A DNA stretch of 43,269 bases from the NCBI GenBank assembly GCA_946615865.1, contig CAMOIJ010000019.1, positions 1-43,269 on the forward strand, written 5' to 3'. The notes under the pieces were generated by a model. That model did no database searches, was not told the origin of the DNA, and worked only from the letters and a program-made list of their open reading frames with translations. A program made the translations under genes and the position numbers. Source of the stretch: an uncultured Lachnospiraceae bacterium (lineage in GTDB: Bacteria; Bacillota; Clostridia; Lachnospirales; Lachnospiraceae). Positions within the stretch are counted from its first letter, which is position 1. Each line of letters starts with the position of its first letter. Below, one piece after another: positions 1 to 8,822 of this stretch.

Positions 1-43
1 GTGGGTGCCGGATTATTCTCACATTGTAATCTGTCAATTTTAT

Positions 44-72
44 TTGACTGACTAAGCAAATAATCTTATAAT
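44..72 (+). promoter_or_regulatory. Sigma-70-type promoter of the rel operon
   Basis: A -35 box TTGACT (44-49) is followed after exactly 17 bases by a perfect -10 box TATAAT (67-72). Transcription would start near 79, leaving a leader of about 45 nt before the rel start codon. I see no operator-like repeat around it. Confidence 0.8.
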
Positions 73-123
73 GGCAGTACTTTATTAAAAGTTTATAAAA
101 ACTGAAAGGATCAGAACGCGAAT

Positions 124-2430
124 ATGGCCGATAATATCGTCAAAAGGGGCTTCGAAGAATTCGACAGGGGCACCATAGAGAATATCGCAGAGTATTTAAG
201 TCCGGAAGAACTGTATTCGGATGTTATTGACCGTGTCCGGAAATACCATCCGTCAGACGACATTTCCCTGATCGAGAAGGGATATGAAGTCGCCAGGAAA
301 GCCCATGAGGGACAGAAGCGCAAGTCCGGGGAACCCTACATCATTCATCCACTCTATGTGGCATTGATCCTTGCAGATCTGGAGCTGGATAAGGAGACGA
401 TCACAGCGGGTCTCCTTCACGATGTTGTAGAAGATACGATCATGACCAGGGAGGAGATCGAGGAGCAGTTCGGCTCTGATGTCGCTCTTTTGGTGGATGG
501 TGTTACCAAACTGGAAAAACTCAAGCTTTCCGGCGATTATCAGGACAAGACCCAGGTCCAGCAGGAGGAGCAGGCCAGAAACCTGCGAAAGATGTTCCTC
601 GCTATGGCCAAGGATATCCGCGTCATTTTGATCAAACTGGCGGACCGCCTTCATAATATGCGCACATTGGGGCACATGCCTCCGGAGAAGCAGATACGCA
701 TAGCTCAGGAAACCCTCGACATCTATTCGCCCATCGCGTCCAGACTCGGTATTTCCATGATCAAGGTGGAACTGGACGATCTTTCTCTCAAATATCTAAA
801 GCCTGACGTTTACTATGACCTCGTGGAGAAGGTAGCACAGCGCAAATCCGAAAGGGAGCGGTATGTCCAGGAGATCGCGGTCGAAGTCGCAGAGCATATC
901 AAGGAAGCCGGCATCGAAGGCAAGGTGGACGGCCGAGTCAAGCATTTTTTCAGTATATATAAGAAAATGGTCAATCAGGGAAAAGCCCTGGACCAGATAT
1001 ATGATCTTTTCGCGGTGAGGATCATCGTGAATTCGGTGAAGGACTGCTACGCGGCGCTGGGCATCATTCATGAGATGTACAAGCCGATCCCCGGGCGGTT
1101 TAAGGACTACATCGCAATGCCAAAGCCCAATATGTACCAGTCGCTGCACACGACTCTGATCGGGCCCACAGGCCAGCCCTTTGAGATCCAGATCCGGACA
1201 TTTGCGATGCACAGGGCCGCTGAATACGGTATCGCGGCGCACTGGAAATATAAAGAACAGTCTGACGGAAAGAAGGTCGAGAACAAGGAAGAAGAGAAAC
1301 TGACCTGGCTTCGCCAGATCCTTGAATGGCAGCGGGACATGTCGGACAACAGGGAGTTCATGGATCTTTTAAAGAGCGACCTGGACCTGTTCTCCGACAG
1401 CGTATATAGTTTTACCCCCAGAGGAGAGGTCAAAAACCTTCCCGCCGGATCTACGCCCATTGACTTTGCCTATTCCATTCACTCTGCGGTCGGCAACAGA
1501 ATGATCGGCGCCAGAGTTAACGGCAGGATCGTCAATATAGATTATAAGATCAGAAACGGCGACCGGATCGAGATAATCACGTCCCAGAACTCCAAGGGGC
1601 CAAGCCCCGACTGGCTCAGTATCGCAAGGAGCGCCTCGACGCGCAATAAGATCAACCAGTGGTTCAGAAGGGAGATGAAGGAAGAGAACATCAGCAGGGG
1701 CAGAGAGCTCATGCTCTCATACTGCAAGTCCAAAGGCTATGTTCTCTCAGACCTGCTCAAACCGGAATACAAAGAAGCGGTACTGAAAAAATACGGATTC
1801 AGGGAGTGGGACGCAGTTCTTGCGGCGATCGGTCATGGCGGTATCAGAGAAGGGCAGGTCGTCAACAAACTCCATGAACTCTATGAAGAGGATCACAAGA
1901 GGCAGATCACGGATGAGGAAGTGCTGAGGGAGATCTCCGAGCACAAGCCGCACATGCACAGTAAGGGACAGAGTTCCATTATTGTCAAGGGAATCCATGA
2001 CGTGGCAGTGAGATTCTCCAAATGCTGCAATCCCGTTCCGGGAGATGAGATCGTCGGATTTGTGACAAGGGGCCGCGGCGTCTCGATCCACAGGGCAGAC
2101 TGCGTCAATGTCGTCAATCTTGATGAAGAAAACAGGGGAAGGGTCATTGAGGCCGCCTGGGTTGACGGCGCAGAGGATGAAAAAGAAGCCGGCTTTGTCT
2201 GCGAGATCAATATCTACGCCAACGACAGGGCGGGACTGCTCAATGATGTGACGAGAAACTTCTCGGAGAGAGATATCAATATACTGAAAGTCAACACCAT
2301 GACCAGCAAGCACGGGATCGCGACCCTGACCATAAGCTTCGAGGTCAAGAGCGCCAAAGAGCTGCAGGAGATCTGCGGAAAACTCCAGAATATCCGCGGA
2401 GTGCAGGCAGTAAAGAGAACAAACGGCTGA
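124..2430 (+). CDS. rel: Bifunctional (p)ppGpp synthetase/hydrolase (Rel)
   Basis: 768 aa, a normal length for long RelA/SpoT homologues. It makes (p)ppGpp from ATP and GTP/GDP during starvation and also hydrolyses it, acting in the cytosol on ribosomes. Visible domains are an N-terminal HD hydrolase (H75, HD 99-100, ED 103-104), a synthetase domain with the G-Y-x-S/Y-Q-S-L-H type motif near residues 337-343, a TGS domain around 410-470, a cysteine-containing region (KCCNPVPGDEIVGF) and a C-terminal ACT/RRM domain. The synthetase loop reads RFKD (325-328), the RxKD form typical of bifunctional Rel enzymes rather than the ExDD form of synthetase-only RelA. The ATG start has AAAGGA upstream at a long spacing. 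Two genes follow closely and are probably co-transcribed. Confidence 0.96.
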   Translation: MADNIVKRGFEEFDRGTIENIAEYLSPEELYSDVIDRVRKYHPSDDISLIEKGYEVARKAHEGQKRKSGEPYIIHPLYVALILADLELDKETITAGLLHDVVEDTIMTREEIEEQFGSDVALLVDGVTKLEKLKLSGDYQDKTQVQQEEQARNLRKMFLAMAKDIRVILIKLADRLHNMRTLGHMPPEKQIRIAQETLDIYSPIASRLGISMIKVELDDLSLKYLKPDVYYDLVEKVAQRKSERERYVQEIAVEVAEHIKEAGIEGKVDGRVKHFFSIYKKMVNQGKALDQIYDLFAVRIIVNSVKDCYAALGIIHEMYKPIPGRFKDYIAMPKPNMYQSLHTTLIGPTGQPFEIQIRTFAMHRAAEYGIAAHWKYKEQSDGKKVENKEEEKLTWLRQILEWQRDMSDNREFMDLLKSDLDLFSDSVYSFTPRGEVKNLPAGSTPIDFAYSIHSAVGNRMIGARVNGRIVNIDYKIRNGDRIEIITSQNSKGPSPDWLSIARSASTRNKINQWFRREMKEENISRGRELMLSYCKSKGYVLSDLLKPEYKEAVLKKYGFREWDAVLAAIGHGGIREGQVVNKLHELYEEDHKRQITDEEVLREISEHKPHMHSKGQSSIIVKGIHDVAVRFSKCCNPVPGDEIVGFVTRGRGVSIHRADCVNVVNLDEENRGRVIEAAWVDGAEDEKEAGFVCEINIYANDRAGLLNDVTRNFSERDINILKVNTMTSKHGIATLTISFEVKSAKELQEICGKLQNIRGVQAVKRTNG

Positions 2431-2451
2431 TATGGCCGCCGGAGGGGATCA

Positions 2452-3102
2452 ATGAAGAAGATAGTGATCAGAAGTTACATGGTCGGCATGGTTCAGACCA
2501 ACGTTTATTACCTTCACAGAGAAGGGGAGTCTGCGGCGATCATATTCGACCCGGCCGATTACGGACGGGAACTCTACGAGGCACTGATGAAGCAGGGGCT
2601 TGAGATCAAGGCAATCTTTCTTACCCACGGTCATTTTGATCACATAAGCGGCGTCAAAGCCCTCAAGCAAGCCTGTGGAGCGCCTGTCTACGCCAGTGCA
2701 CTCGAGAGAGACCTGCTTGAGGACCCGGAGCTCAATGGCTCTGCCGACATCGGAAGACCGGTCACAGTTACGGCCGACCGATATCTGATCGATGGAGAGA
2801 AAGTCACTGAAGCCGGCATGACCATGCGCGTGATCTCTACGCCGGGACACACAGAGGGCGGCTGCTGTTACTATTTTGACGCCGAAGAGACCGGCGGAGC
2901 ACCGATCCTCATCAGCGGAGATACTCTCTTTGAACAGTCCGTGGGAAGAACAGATCTGCCTACCGGGAATATGCAGGATCTTATCGAGTCGATCAGCACA
3001 AAGCTTTATGTCCTTCCGGACGAGACAGAAGTTTACTGCGGACACGGGGGAAGTACGAGCATCGGATATGAGAAGAAGAATAACTTTTTCGTGCACGGGT
3101 GA
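2452..3102 (+). CDS. MBL-fold metallohydrolase, glyoxalase II-like
   Basis: 216 aa. A metallo-beta-lactamase-fold hydrolase of the small hydroxyacylglutathione-hydrolase-like group common beside rel in Firmicutes. The metal-binding signature H-x-H-x-D-H is present (THGHFDHISG, H59, H61, D63, H64). The later ligands are visible as STPGHTEGG, the D of ISGDTLF and the H of YCGHGG, so a binuclear site looks complete. Whether the true substrate is a glutathione-like thioester cannot be told. It starts 21 bases after rel with GGAGGG at 2441-2446 and is followed after 9 bases by hemZ, so one operon is likely. Confidence 0.88.
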   Translation: MKKIVIRSYMVGMVQTNVYYLHREGESAAIIFDPADYGRELYEALMKQGLEIKAIFLTHGHFDHISGVKALKQACGAPVYASALERDLLEDPELNGSADIGRPVTVTADRYLIDGEKVTEAGMTMRVISTPGHTEGGCCYYFDAEETGGAPILISGDTLFEQSVGRTDLPTGNMQDLIESISTKLYVLPDETEVYCGHGGSTSIGYEKKNNFFVHG

Positions 3103-3111
3103 GCCCCGCGC

Positions 3112-4632
3112 GTGAAAAATGATTGGATACAAATGATCGCTGTAGAAAATATTGAACTATATAGATACGAAATACACTCTCTCCTGAAAGCGTTTTATCC
3201 TCAGGAGACAGTTAAGGTATTTGTCGGTGAGCCGGATTTAAGGAAGTATCCTGAACCGGCTTTTCTGCGTGCCGAATTCTCCAAAAACTATATTGAGATG
3301 GCCCTGCTGCCGGAGGGGGCTCCGGGAGGGGAGACGCACGCGCCGCTCACAAGAAGGATCGAAGCGCCCGAAGGAACAGCATTTGACGAGAAAAGTCCCG
3401 CCTGCAAGAATGCGGCTAAACATATGCTGTATGAGATGCTTTCGGAGTACACGGGAACAACTCTGCCATGGGGAGAACTGATCGGGATAAGGCCGACAAA
3501 GATCGCCATGGGAAGGCTCCGGGGAGGCGATACTCCCGAGGAGGCCGCTCTGTATATGCAGAGGGAGCATCTTGTGAGCCGCGAGAAGGCGGAACTGGCA
3601 GCAGAGATCGCGGAGCGGGAGAGGAGGATCCTTTCCGGTATTCACTATGAAAACGGATACAGCCTCTATGTCGGCATTCCTTTCTGCCCTACGACCTGTT
3701 TGTACTGCTCCTTTACTTCATTTCCGCTCACTTCCTGGAGGGACAGAGTGGATGAATATCTCGACGCCCTTGAGAGGGAAATGGAAGCCTCTGCTCCTTT
3801 AATGGAGGGCAGAATACTGGATACACTCTATATCGGCGGCGGAACGCCCACTACGCTGGAACCCTCGCAGTCGAGGAGGCTGATCGGGATGATCAGGCAG
3901 TATTTTGACCTTTCTGCTCTGCAGGAGTTCACAGTGGAAGCCGGCAGACCGGACAGTATCGACGCGGAGAAGCTTGCGGTCCTCAAAGAATGCGGAGTCG
4001 GCAGGATCAGCGTCAATCCCCAGACAATGCGGGACAGTACGCTGAAACTGATCGGGAGACAGCACAGCGCCGCGCAGACTGAAGAAGCTTTCAGACTCGC
4101 CAGGGAGGCGGGGTTTGACAATATCAACATGGATATCATCCTGGGGCTTCCCGGAGAGACGCGGGACGACGTGCAGTATACGATCGACAAGATCAGGGAA
4201 CTGGGACCTGACGACCTGACAGTTCATTCCCTTGCGATCAAACGGGCGTCAAGGCTCCAGAAATGGATCGAGAAAAACGGGTTTTCGTCGATCAACAACA
4301 CGGACGAGAGCATGAAGATCGCCGCTAAGGGAGCGGCGGACATGGGAATGCATCCCTATTACCTCTACAGGCAGAAGAACATGTCAGGGAATTTTGAGAA
4401 CGTGGGCTATGCCAGGGAAGGCAAGGCGGGGATCTACAATATCCTGATCATGGAAGAAAAACAGTCCATTCTGGCGCTGGGAGCGGGAAGCATTTCCAAA
4501 GGAGTCTTTCCCGGCGGCCGGATCGAGAGATGCGACGACGCCAAGGAAGCGTCTGTCTATATCGATCATATAGATGAGATGATCGAAAGGAAAAGAAAAC
4601 TTTTCGGAGATCAAAACAGTCTTGCAAACTGA
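3112..4632 (+). CDS. hemZ: Coproporphyrinogen III oxidase-like radical SAM protein HemZ
   Basis: 506 aa. An oxygen-independent coproporphyrinogen dehydrogenase-like radical SAM protein. The C-x3-C-x2-C cluster motif is seen in PFCPTTCLYCSF, followed by the GGGTPTTL and VEAGRPDSI segments typical of the HemN/HemZ group. HemZ differs from HemN in its extra ~170-residue N-terminal domain, present here. No other heme gene is in view, so the substrate is uncertain; HemN-like proteins also include heme chaperones and methyltransferases. The listed start is a GTG nine bases after the previous gene and has no clear ribosome site. An in-frame ATG at 3133 (MIAVENIELYRYEI) is an equally good start. Confidence 0.88.
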   Translation: MKNDWIQMIAVENIELYRYEIHSLLKAFYPQETVKVFVGEPDLRKYPEPAFLRAEFSKNYIEMALLPEGAPGGETHAPLTRRIEAPEGTAFDEKSPACKNAAKHMLYEMLSEYTGTTLPWGELIGIRPTKIAMGRLRGGDTPEEAALYMQREHLVSREKAELAAEIAERERRILSGIHYENGYSLYVGIPFCPTTCLYCSFTSFPLTSWRDRVDEYLDALEREMEASAPLMEGRILDTLYIGGGTPTTLEPSQSRRLIGMIRQYFDLSALQEFTVEAGRPDSIDAEKLAVLKECGVGRISVNPQTMRDSTLKLIGRQHSAAQTEEAFRLAREAGFDNINMDIILGLPGETRDDVQYTIDKIRELGPDDLTVHSLAIKRASRLQKWIEKNGFSSINNTDESMKIAAKGAADMGMHPYYLYRQKNMSGNFENVGYAREGKAGIYNILIMEEKQSILALGAGSISKGVFPGGRIERCDDAKEASVYIDHIDEMIERKRKLFGDQNSLAN

Positions 4633-4651
4633 GGTGGAATTGTGTTATAGT
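4622..4651 (+). promoter_or_regulatory. Candidate topA promoter with extended -10
   Basis: TTGCAA (4622-4627), an 18-base spacer and TATAGT (4646-4651), with TGT directly before the -10 box giving an extended -10. The -35 lies in the last codons of hemZ. The leader to topA (about 4658-4753) contains a direct repeat TCGATATTA at 4664-4672 and 4686-4694, 22 bases apart, of unknown meaning. Confidence 0.55.
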
Positions 4652-4753
4652 ACCCGAAGTTTGTCGATATTATTTGTCAAAATATTCGATATTACAAAGA
4701 ATTGTGAGACGACTTCAGACAGACTAATAAACTACGATACATAAGAGGTAGAA

Positions 4754-6868
4754 ATGGCAGCAGCACGAAAGCGCAAACACAATCTGGTAATTGTGGAGTC
4801 CCCGGCAAAGGTCAAGACCATCAAGAAGTTTCTTGGAAGCAACTATGATGTGGCGGCAAGTTACGGGCATGTCAGGGACCTTCCCAAGAGCAGGATGGGT
4901 ATCGACGTCGATCATGATTACGAGCCAAAATATATAACGATCCGGGGCAAGGGAGAACTTCTGGCCGAGCTCAGGAAAAAGGTTAAGAAAGCCGACCGCA
5001 TATATCTGGCGACGGACCCTGACCGGGAAGGGGAAGCGATCTCCTGGCACCTTGTCGCGGCGCTCAGGCTTGACGAGATGAAAGACAAGGAGGTCTACAG
5101 GATCACCTTCAACGAGATCACTAAAAAAGCGGTCACAGAGTCTTTAAAGAATCCTCGGAGCATCGATACCAATCTTGTGGACGCGCAGCAGACCAGGAGG
5201 ATCCTGGACAGAGTGGTGGGATATAAGATCTCCCCTCTGTTGTGGGCCAAGGTCAAGAGAGGTCTTTCGGCCGGAAGAGTTCAGTCTGTGGCCCTTCGTA
5301 TGATCGGCGACAGAGAGGAAGAGATTAGCGCCTTTATCCCTCAGGAGTACTGGACGCTGGACGCGCTGCTCACTGCGGACGGATCCGCGGAGCCTTTCAC
5401 AGTACACTACTACGGAAGGACGTCACAGGACGCTAAGCCTGTGAAGCAGGAACTGGAAAACGAAGCTGAGGTGAAAGAGATCACTGAAGCGCTCAGGGAG
5501 GCTCATTTTGAAGTCGCCGAGGTAAAGAAGTCGGAGCGCAGCAGGAAATCGCCGCTGCCCTTTACCACATCGACACTGCAGCAGGAGGCGAGCCGGTCCC
5601 TGAACTTCTCCACCCAGAAAACAATGAGGGTTGCCCAGCAGCTCTACGAAGGAGTCGAGATCAAGGGAAGCGGCACGGTAGCGTTGATCACTTATCTCAG
5701 AACGGACAGCACGCGTGTTTCAGATGAAGCGCAGGCCATGGCGGCGGATTATATCGCAGATCACTATGGCGAAGAATATCTTCTTGTGAGGGAGAAGAAC
5801 GGAAAGAACGAAGGTAAGATCCAGGACGCGCACGAAGCTATACGTCCTACGGATCTGGGGAACCTGCCTTCCGTCATCAAGGATTCACTCTCAAGAGATC
5901 AGTATCGGCTTTATAATCTGATCTGGAAGAGATTTCTCGCAAGCCGCATGAGCGCCGCGAGATACGAGAACACTCAGGTCAGGATCGCGGCAGATCAGAG
6001 CTATATTTTTACAGCTTCCACATCGAGACTTCTCTTTGACGGATATCAGTGTGTATATAATCAGGAGGAGAATGAGGACAAAGGCGAGAAACTGTCAGTC
6101 AATCTCAGTAGGGAGAGCGTGCTCTCACTCGAGAGATTCGATCCCAGGCAGCACTTTACGCAGCCGGCGCCGCATTACACAGAGGCCTCTTTAGTAAAGG
6201 CTCTGGAGGAACAGGGGATCGGCCGTCCCAGCACTTACGCGCCGACGATCACCACGATCCTCGCAAGGCACTATATCGTCAAAGAGGACAAGAACCTTTA
6301 CATGACCGAACTCGGCGAAGTCGTCAATTCCATGATGAAGCGCGCGTTTCCCTCCATTGTGGACCCGGCTTTCACAGCCCAGCTCGAAGGACTTCTGGAC
6401 GGAGTAGCGGAAGGCAGCGTGAAATGGAAGACGGTCATCGAGAATTTCTACCCGGATCTCGATGAAGCGGTCAGCCAGGCGGAGGCCGACCTGGAGAAAG
6501 TTAAGATCGCTGACGAAGAGACCGAAGAGGTCTGCGAGAACTGCGGCAGAAAAATGGTGATCAAATACGGGCCGCATGGAAAATTTCTCGCTTGTCCCGG
6601 TTTCCCGGAGTGCCATAACACAAAGCCTTATTATGAAAAGATCGGCGTGGCCTGCCCTAAATGCGGCAAAGACATTGTTGTCAGAAAGACCAAGAAGGGC
6701 CGCAAATATTACGGATGCATGGGAAATCCCGAATGCGACTTTATGAGCTGGCAGAAACCCTCGGACAAAAAATGTCCCAGATGCGGCAAAATGATGCTTG
6801 AGAAGGGGAACAAACTGGTCTGTGAGGACAGAGAATGCGGGTACATGGAGAACAAGCCCGAAGAGTGA
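4754..6868 (+). CDS. topA: DNA topoisomerase I
   Basis: 704 aa, normal for type IA topoisomerase I of Firmicutes. It relaxes negative supercoils by single-strand passage through a 5'-phosphotyrosine link. The N-terminal Toprim domain begins LVIVESPAKVKTIKKFL and contains the metal-binding DPDREGEAISWH segment. The active-site tyrosine is Y314 in TYLRTDSTRVS. Three four-cysteine zinc ribbons close the protein, starting CENCGRKM, CPKCGKDI and CPRCGKMM. The start is ATG with AAGAGG upstream (AAGAGGTAGAA). codY follows 51 bases downstream, a neighbour pair often seen in Firmicutes. Confidence 0.97.
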   Translation: MAAARKRKHNLVIVESPAKVKTIKKFLGSNYDVAASYGHVRDLPKSRMGIDVDHDYEPKYITIRGKGELLAELRKKVKKADRIYLATDPDREGEAISWHLVAALRLDEMKDKEVYRITFNEITKKAVTESLKNPRSIDTNLVDAQQTRRILDRVVGYKISPLLWAKVKRGLSAGRVQSVALRMIGDREEEISAFIPQEYWTLDALLTADGSAEPFTVHYYGRTSQDAKPVKQELENEAEVKEITEALREAHFEVAEVKKSERSRKSPLPFTTSTLQQEASRSLNFSTQKTMRVAQQLYEGVEIKGSGTVALITYLRTDSTRVSDEAQAMAADYIADHYGEEYLLVREKNGKNEGKIQDAHEAIRPTDLGNLPSVIKDSLSRDQYRLYNLIWKRFLASRMSAARYENTQVRIAADQSYIFTASTSRLLFDGYQCVYNQEENEDKGEKLSVNLSRESVLSLERFDPRQHFTQPAPHYTEASLVKALEEQGIGRPSTYAPTITTILARHYIVKEDKNLYMTELGEVVNSMMKRAFPSIVDPAFTAQLEGLLDGVAEGSVKWKTVIENFYPDLDEAVSQAEADLEKVKIADEETEEVCENCGRKMVIKYGPHGKFLACPGFPECHNTKPYYEKIGVACPKCGKDIVVRKTKKGRKYYGCMGNPECDFMSWQKPSDKKCPRCGKMMLEKGNKLVCEDRECGYMENKPEE

Positions 6869-6919
6869 TCACAGCCGTGAGACAGGGTTTACAGATTCAG
6901 AATAAATAAAGGGCAGAAA

Positions 6920-7756
6920 ATGGAAAGGCCAGGTGGAAAATTGAACAGATCGGCTATGATCGGCAATGTAAAACTGCTGGATAATACAAGAAAAATCGAG
7001 AGACTCCTGCACAACAACGACACAGGAAAAGTCGTGTTTAACGATATCTGCAGAGTGATGAGCGACGTTCTTGAATCCAATATCCTTGTGATCAGCAAGA
7101 AGGGTAAAGTGCTCGGGTTCGGCGAATTTACAGGGATCCCGGCTCTGAGCGAACTTATAACGGATCAGGTCGGCACTTTTATCGACTCTTCGCTCAACGA
7201 GAGATTCTTAGGCGTTTTATCCACAAACGAGAACGTGAATCTCGGGACTCTTGGATTTGTAAGGGAAGAGGACTGCGATAACGTCGGCATCATCGCGCCT
7301 ATTGAGATCGCAGGCGAGAGGCTCGGAACAGTCTTTATCTACAAAAACAGCGAGGGCTTCGACATCGATGATATCATTCTCTGCGAATACGGCACGACAG
7401 TAGTCGGGCTGGAGATGCTCAGGGCCGTCAGCGAGGAGACTGCGGAGGAGAGCCGCAAGATCAATGTTGTAAAGTCCGCCATCAATACACTCAGCTACAC
7501 AGAGATGCATGCGATCGTGCATATTTTCGAGGAGCTCAACGGCATCGAGGGAATCCTGGTGGCAAGCAAGATCGCGGATAAGGCGGGGATCACAAGGAGC
7601 GTTGTGGTGAACGCCCTCAGGAAATTTGAATCCGCCGGCGTGATCGAGTCCCGGTCCTCCGGAATGAAGGGAACCTATATCAAGGTCCTCAACGACGCGA
7701 TCTACGGGGAACTTAAGAACCTGAAAAAGCAGGTGGAACCGGAGAGCCAGAGATAA
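6920..7756 (+). CDS. codY: GTP- and branched-chain-amino-acid-sensing repressor CodY
   Basis: 278 aa as listed; family members are usually about 260. CodY binds DNA when loaded with isoleucine/valine and GTP and represses nutrient-scavenging and biosynthesis genes. The N-terminal GAF-type effector domain includes LLDNTRKIERLL and the VISKKGKVLGFG segment. The C-terminal winged helix contains ASKIADKAGITRSVVVNALR, then ESAGVIESRSSGMKGTYI, the strongly conserved recognition helix and wing. The start is uncertain: ATG 6920 has AAAGGG six bases upstream, TTG 6941 has AGGTGG four bases upstream, and ATG 6956 would fit the family length best. Two good CodY-box matches occur elsewhere in this window (32885-32899 and 42473-42487). 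Confidence 0.96.
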   Translation: MERPGGKLNRSAMIGNVKLLDNTRKIERLLHNNDTGKVVFNDICRVMSDVLESNILVISKKGKVLGFGEFTGIPALSELITDQVGTFIDSSLNERFLGVLSTNENVNLGTLGFVREEDCDNVGIIAPIEIAGERLGTVFIYKNSEGFDIDDIILCEYGTTVVGLEMLRAVSEETAEESRKINVVKSAINTLSYTEMHAIVHIFEELNGIEGILVASKIADKAGITRSVVVNALRKFESAGVIESRSSGMKGTYIKVLNDAIYGELKNLKKQVEPESQR

Positions 7757-7804
7757 TAAACTGCTGCCGGTGAGCGAAATAATGTTTTAGTAAAAATATA
7801 GAAA

Positions 7805-7836
7805 GTCCGCACAAGAAATACTTGTGCGGACCTTTT
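7805..7836 (+). terminator. Rho-independent terminator after codY
   Basis: An 11-bp perfect stem, GTCCGCACAAG (7805-7815) and CTTGTGCGGAC (7821-7831), with a five-base loop, followed by CTTTT. The 3' arm also contains the TTGTGC that serves as -35 of the rpsB promoter candidate. Confidence 0.8.
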
Positions 7837-7850
7837 GATTGTGGTAGTAT
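7822..7850 (+). promoter_or_regulatory. Candidate rpsB promoter embedded in the codY terminator
   Basis: TTGTGC (7822-7827), a 17-base spacer and TAGTAT (7845-7850), with TGG before the -10 box giving an extended -10. The -35 box lies in the 3' arm of the preceding terminator. Start of transcription would be near 7857. Confidence 0.55.
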
Positions 7851-7856
7851 TCTAAT

Positions 7857-7990
7857 GTTGCGTAATAGTAAGCACGCATTTTCGGCATATACCGGTGCTC
7901 TACCCGGGCTCTGACCCGGCAGGGTGGTAGCGAACCTTCATGAATGCATACGGAAATGCGGAAGTACAAACCAAACACGGAGGAAAAGAA
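7857..7990 (+). promoter_or_regulatory. Structured 5' leader of rpsB
   Basis: About 134 nt between the predicted start of transcription and the rpsB ATG. A first weak hairpin has CGG/CCG at 7883-7885 and 7892-7894. A GC-rich element follows: CCGGG (7904-7908) pairs with CCCGG (7915-7919), while GCTCTACCC (7897-7905) can instead pair with GGGTGGTAGC (7922-7931). The two pairings share bases, so they may be alternatives. Leaders bound by S2 are known for rpsB in other bacteria; assignment here is inference from position and folding. Confidence 0.45.
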
Positions 7991-8761
7991 ATGAGTGTTG
8001 TATCAATGAAACAGCTGCTTGAAGCAGGCGTGCACTTCGGACACCAGACAAGGCGCTGGAACCCCAAGATGGCTCCCTATATTTTCACAGAGAGAAACGG
8101 GATCCACATCATCGACCTTCAGAAATCTGTTGTAAAGGTTGACGAGGCATACAGAGCAGTGTTTGAGATCGCCGAGCAGGGAGGCACACTTCTGTTCGTA
8201 GGAACCAAGAAGCAGGCGCAGGACGCAGTTAAGTCCGAGGCAGAGCGCTGCGGCATGTACTATGTAAATGAGAGATGGCTCGGCGGCATGCTGACCAACT
8301 TCAAGACCATCCAGGGCAGGATCGAGCGCCTCAAGAAGATCGAAGCTATGTCTCAGGACGGCACATTCGACGTACTTCCCAAGAAGGAAGTCGCTAAGCT
8401 GAACAAGGAGTGGGAGAAGCTTGAGAAGAACCTCGGCGGCATCAAAGAGATGACTCACATTCCGGACGCTATCTTCGTTATCGACCCCAAGAAGGAGAGA
8501 ATCTGCGTAGCAGAGGCACACGCTCTGGGAATCACTCTGATCGGTATCGGCGACACAAACTGCGATCCCGAAGAGCTCGATTACATCATCCCCGGCAACG
8601 ACGACGCGATCCGCGCTGTCAAGCTGCTTTGCAGCAAGATGGCTGACGCTGTCATCGAGGCAAGACAGGGCGAAGAGAACGTTGACACTTCCGAGCAGGA
8701 AGCTCTGGCTCAGGAGTCCGCTGCAAGCGAGGCTGAGCAGGCACAGGAGGGTACTCTGTAA
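7991..8761 (+). CDS. rpsB: 30S ribosomal protein S2
   Basis: 256 aa. Assembles late onto the 30S subunit and helps recruit S1 where that is present. The sequence is typical: [20 protein letters not shown], the [10 protein letters not shown] segment, FVGTKKQAQ and [14 protein letters not shown]. The start is ATG 7991, with GGAGGA at 7979-7984 seven bases upstream; an in-frame ATG at 7940 would add 17 residues unlike S2 and has no ribosome site. The last ~25 residues are an acidic, alanine/glutamate/glutamine-rich tail ([18 protein letters not shown] type), common in Clostridia. tsf follows after 61 bases, the universal rpsB-tsf order. Confidence 0.97.
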   Translation: MSVVSMKQLLEAGVHFGHQTRRWNPKMAPYIFTERNGIHIIDLQKSVVKVDEAYRAVFEIAEQGGTLLFVGTKKQAQDAVKSEAERCGMYYVNERWLGGMLTNFKTIQGRIERLKKIEAMSQDGTFDVLPKKEVAKLNKEWEKLEKNLGGIKEMTHIPDAIFVIDPKKERICVAEAHALGITLIGIGDTNCDPEELDYIIPGNDDAIRAVKLLCSKMADAVIEARQGEENVDTSEQEALAQESAASEAEQAQEGTL

Positions 8762-8822
8762 TCCCTCTGATAGGTATAGATTCTGTCGGGTATACAGTAT
8801 TGTGAAATAGAGAGGTATAATT

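Noticed and set aside
6888-6904. Possible CodY box just upstream of codY
   Set aside because: I counted only about 9 of 15 matching positions, which is no better than expected in AT-rich DNA, so autoregulation is not supported.
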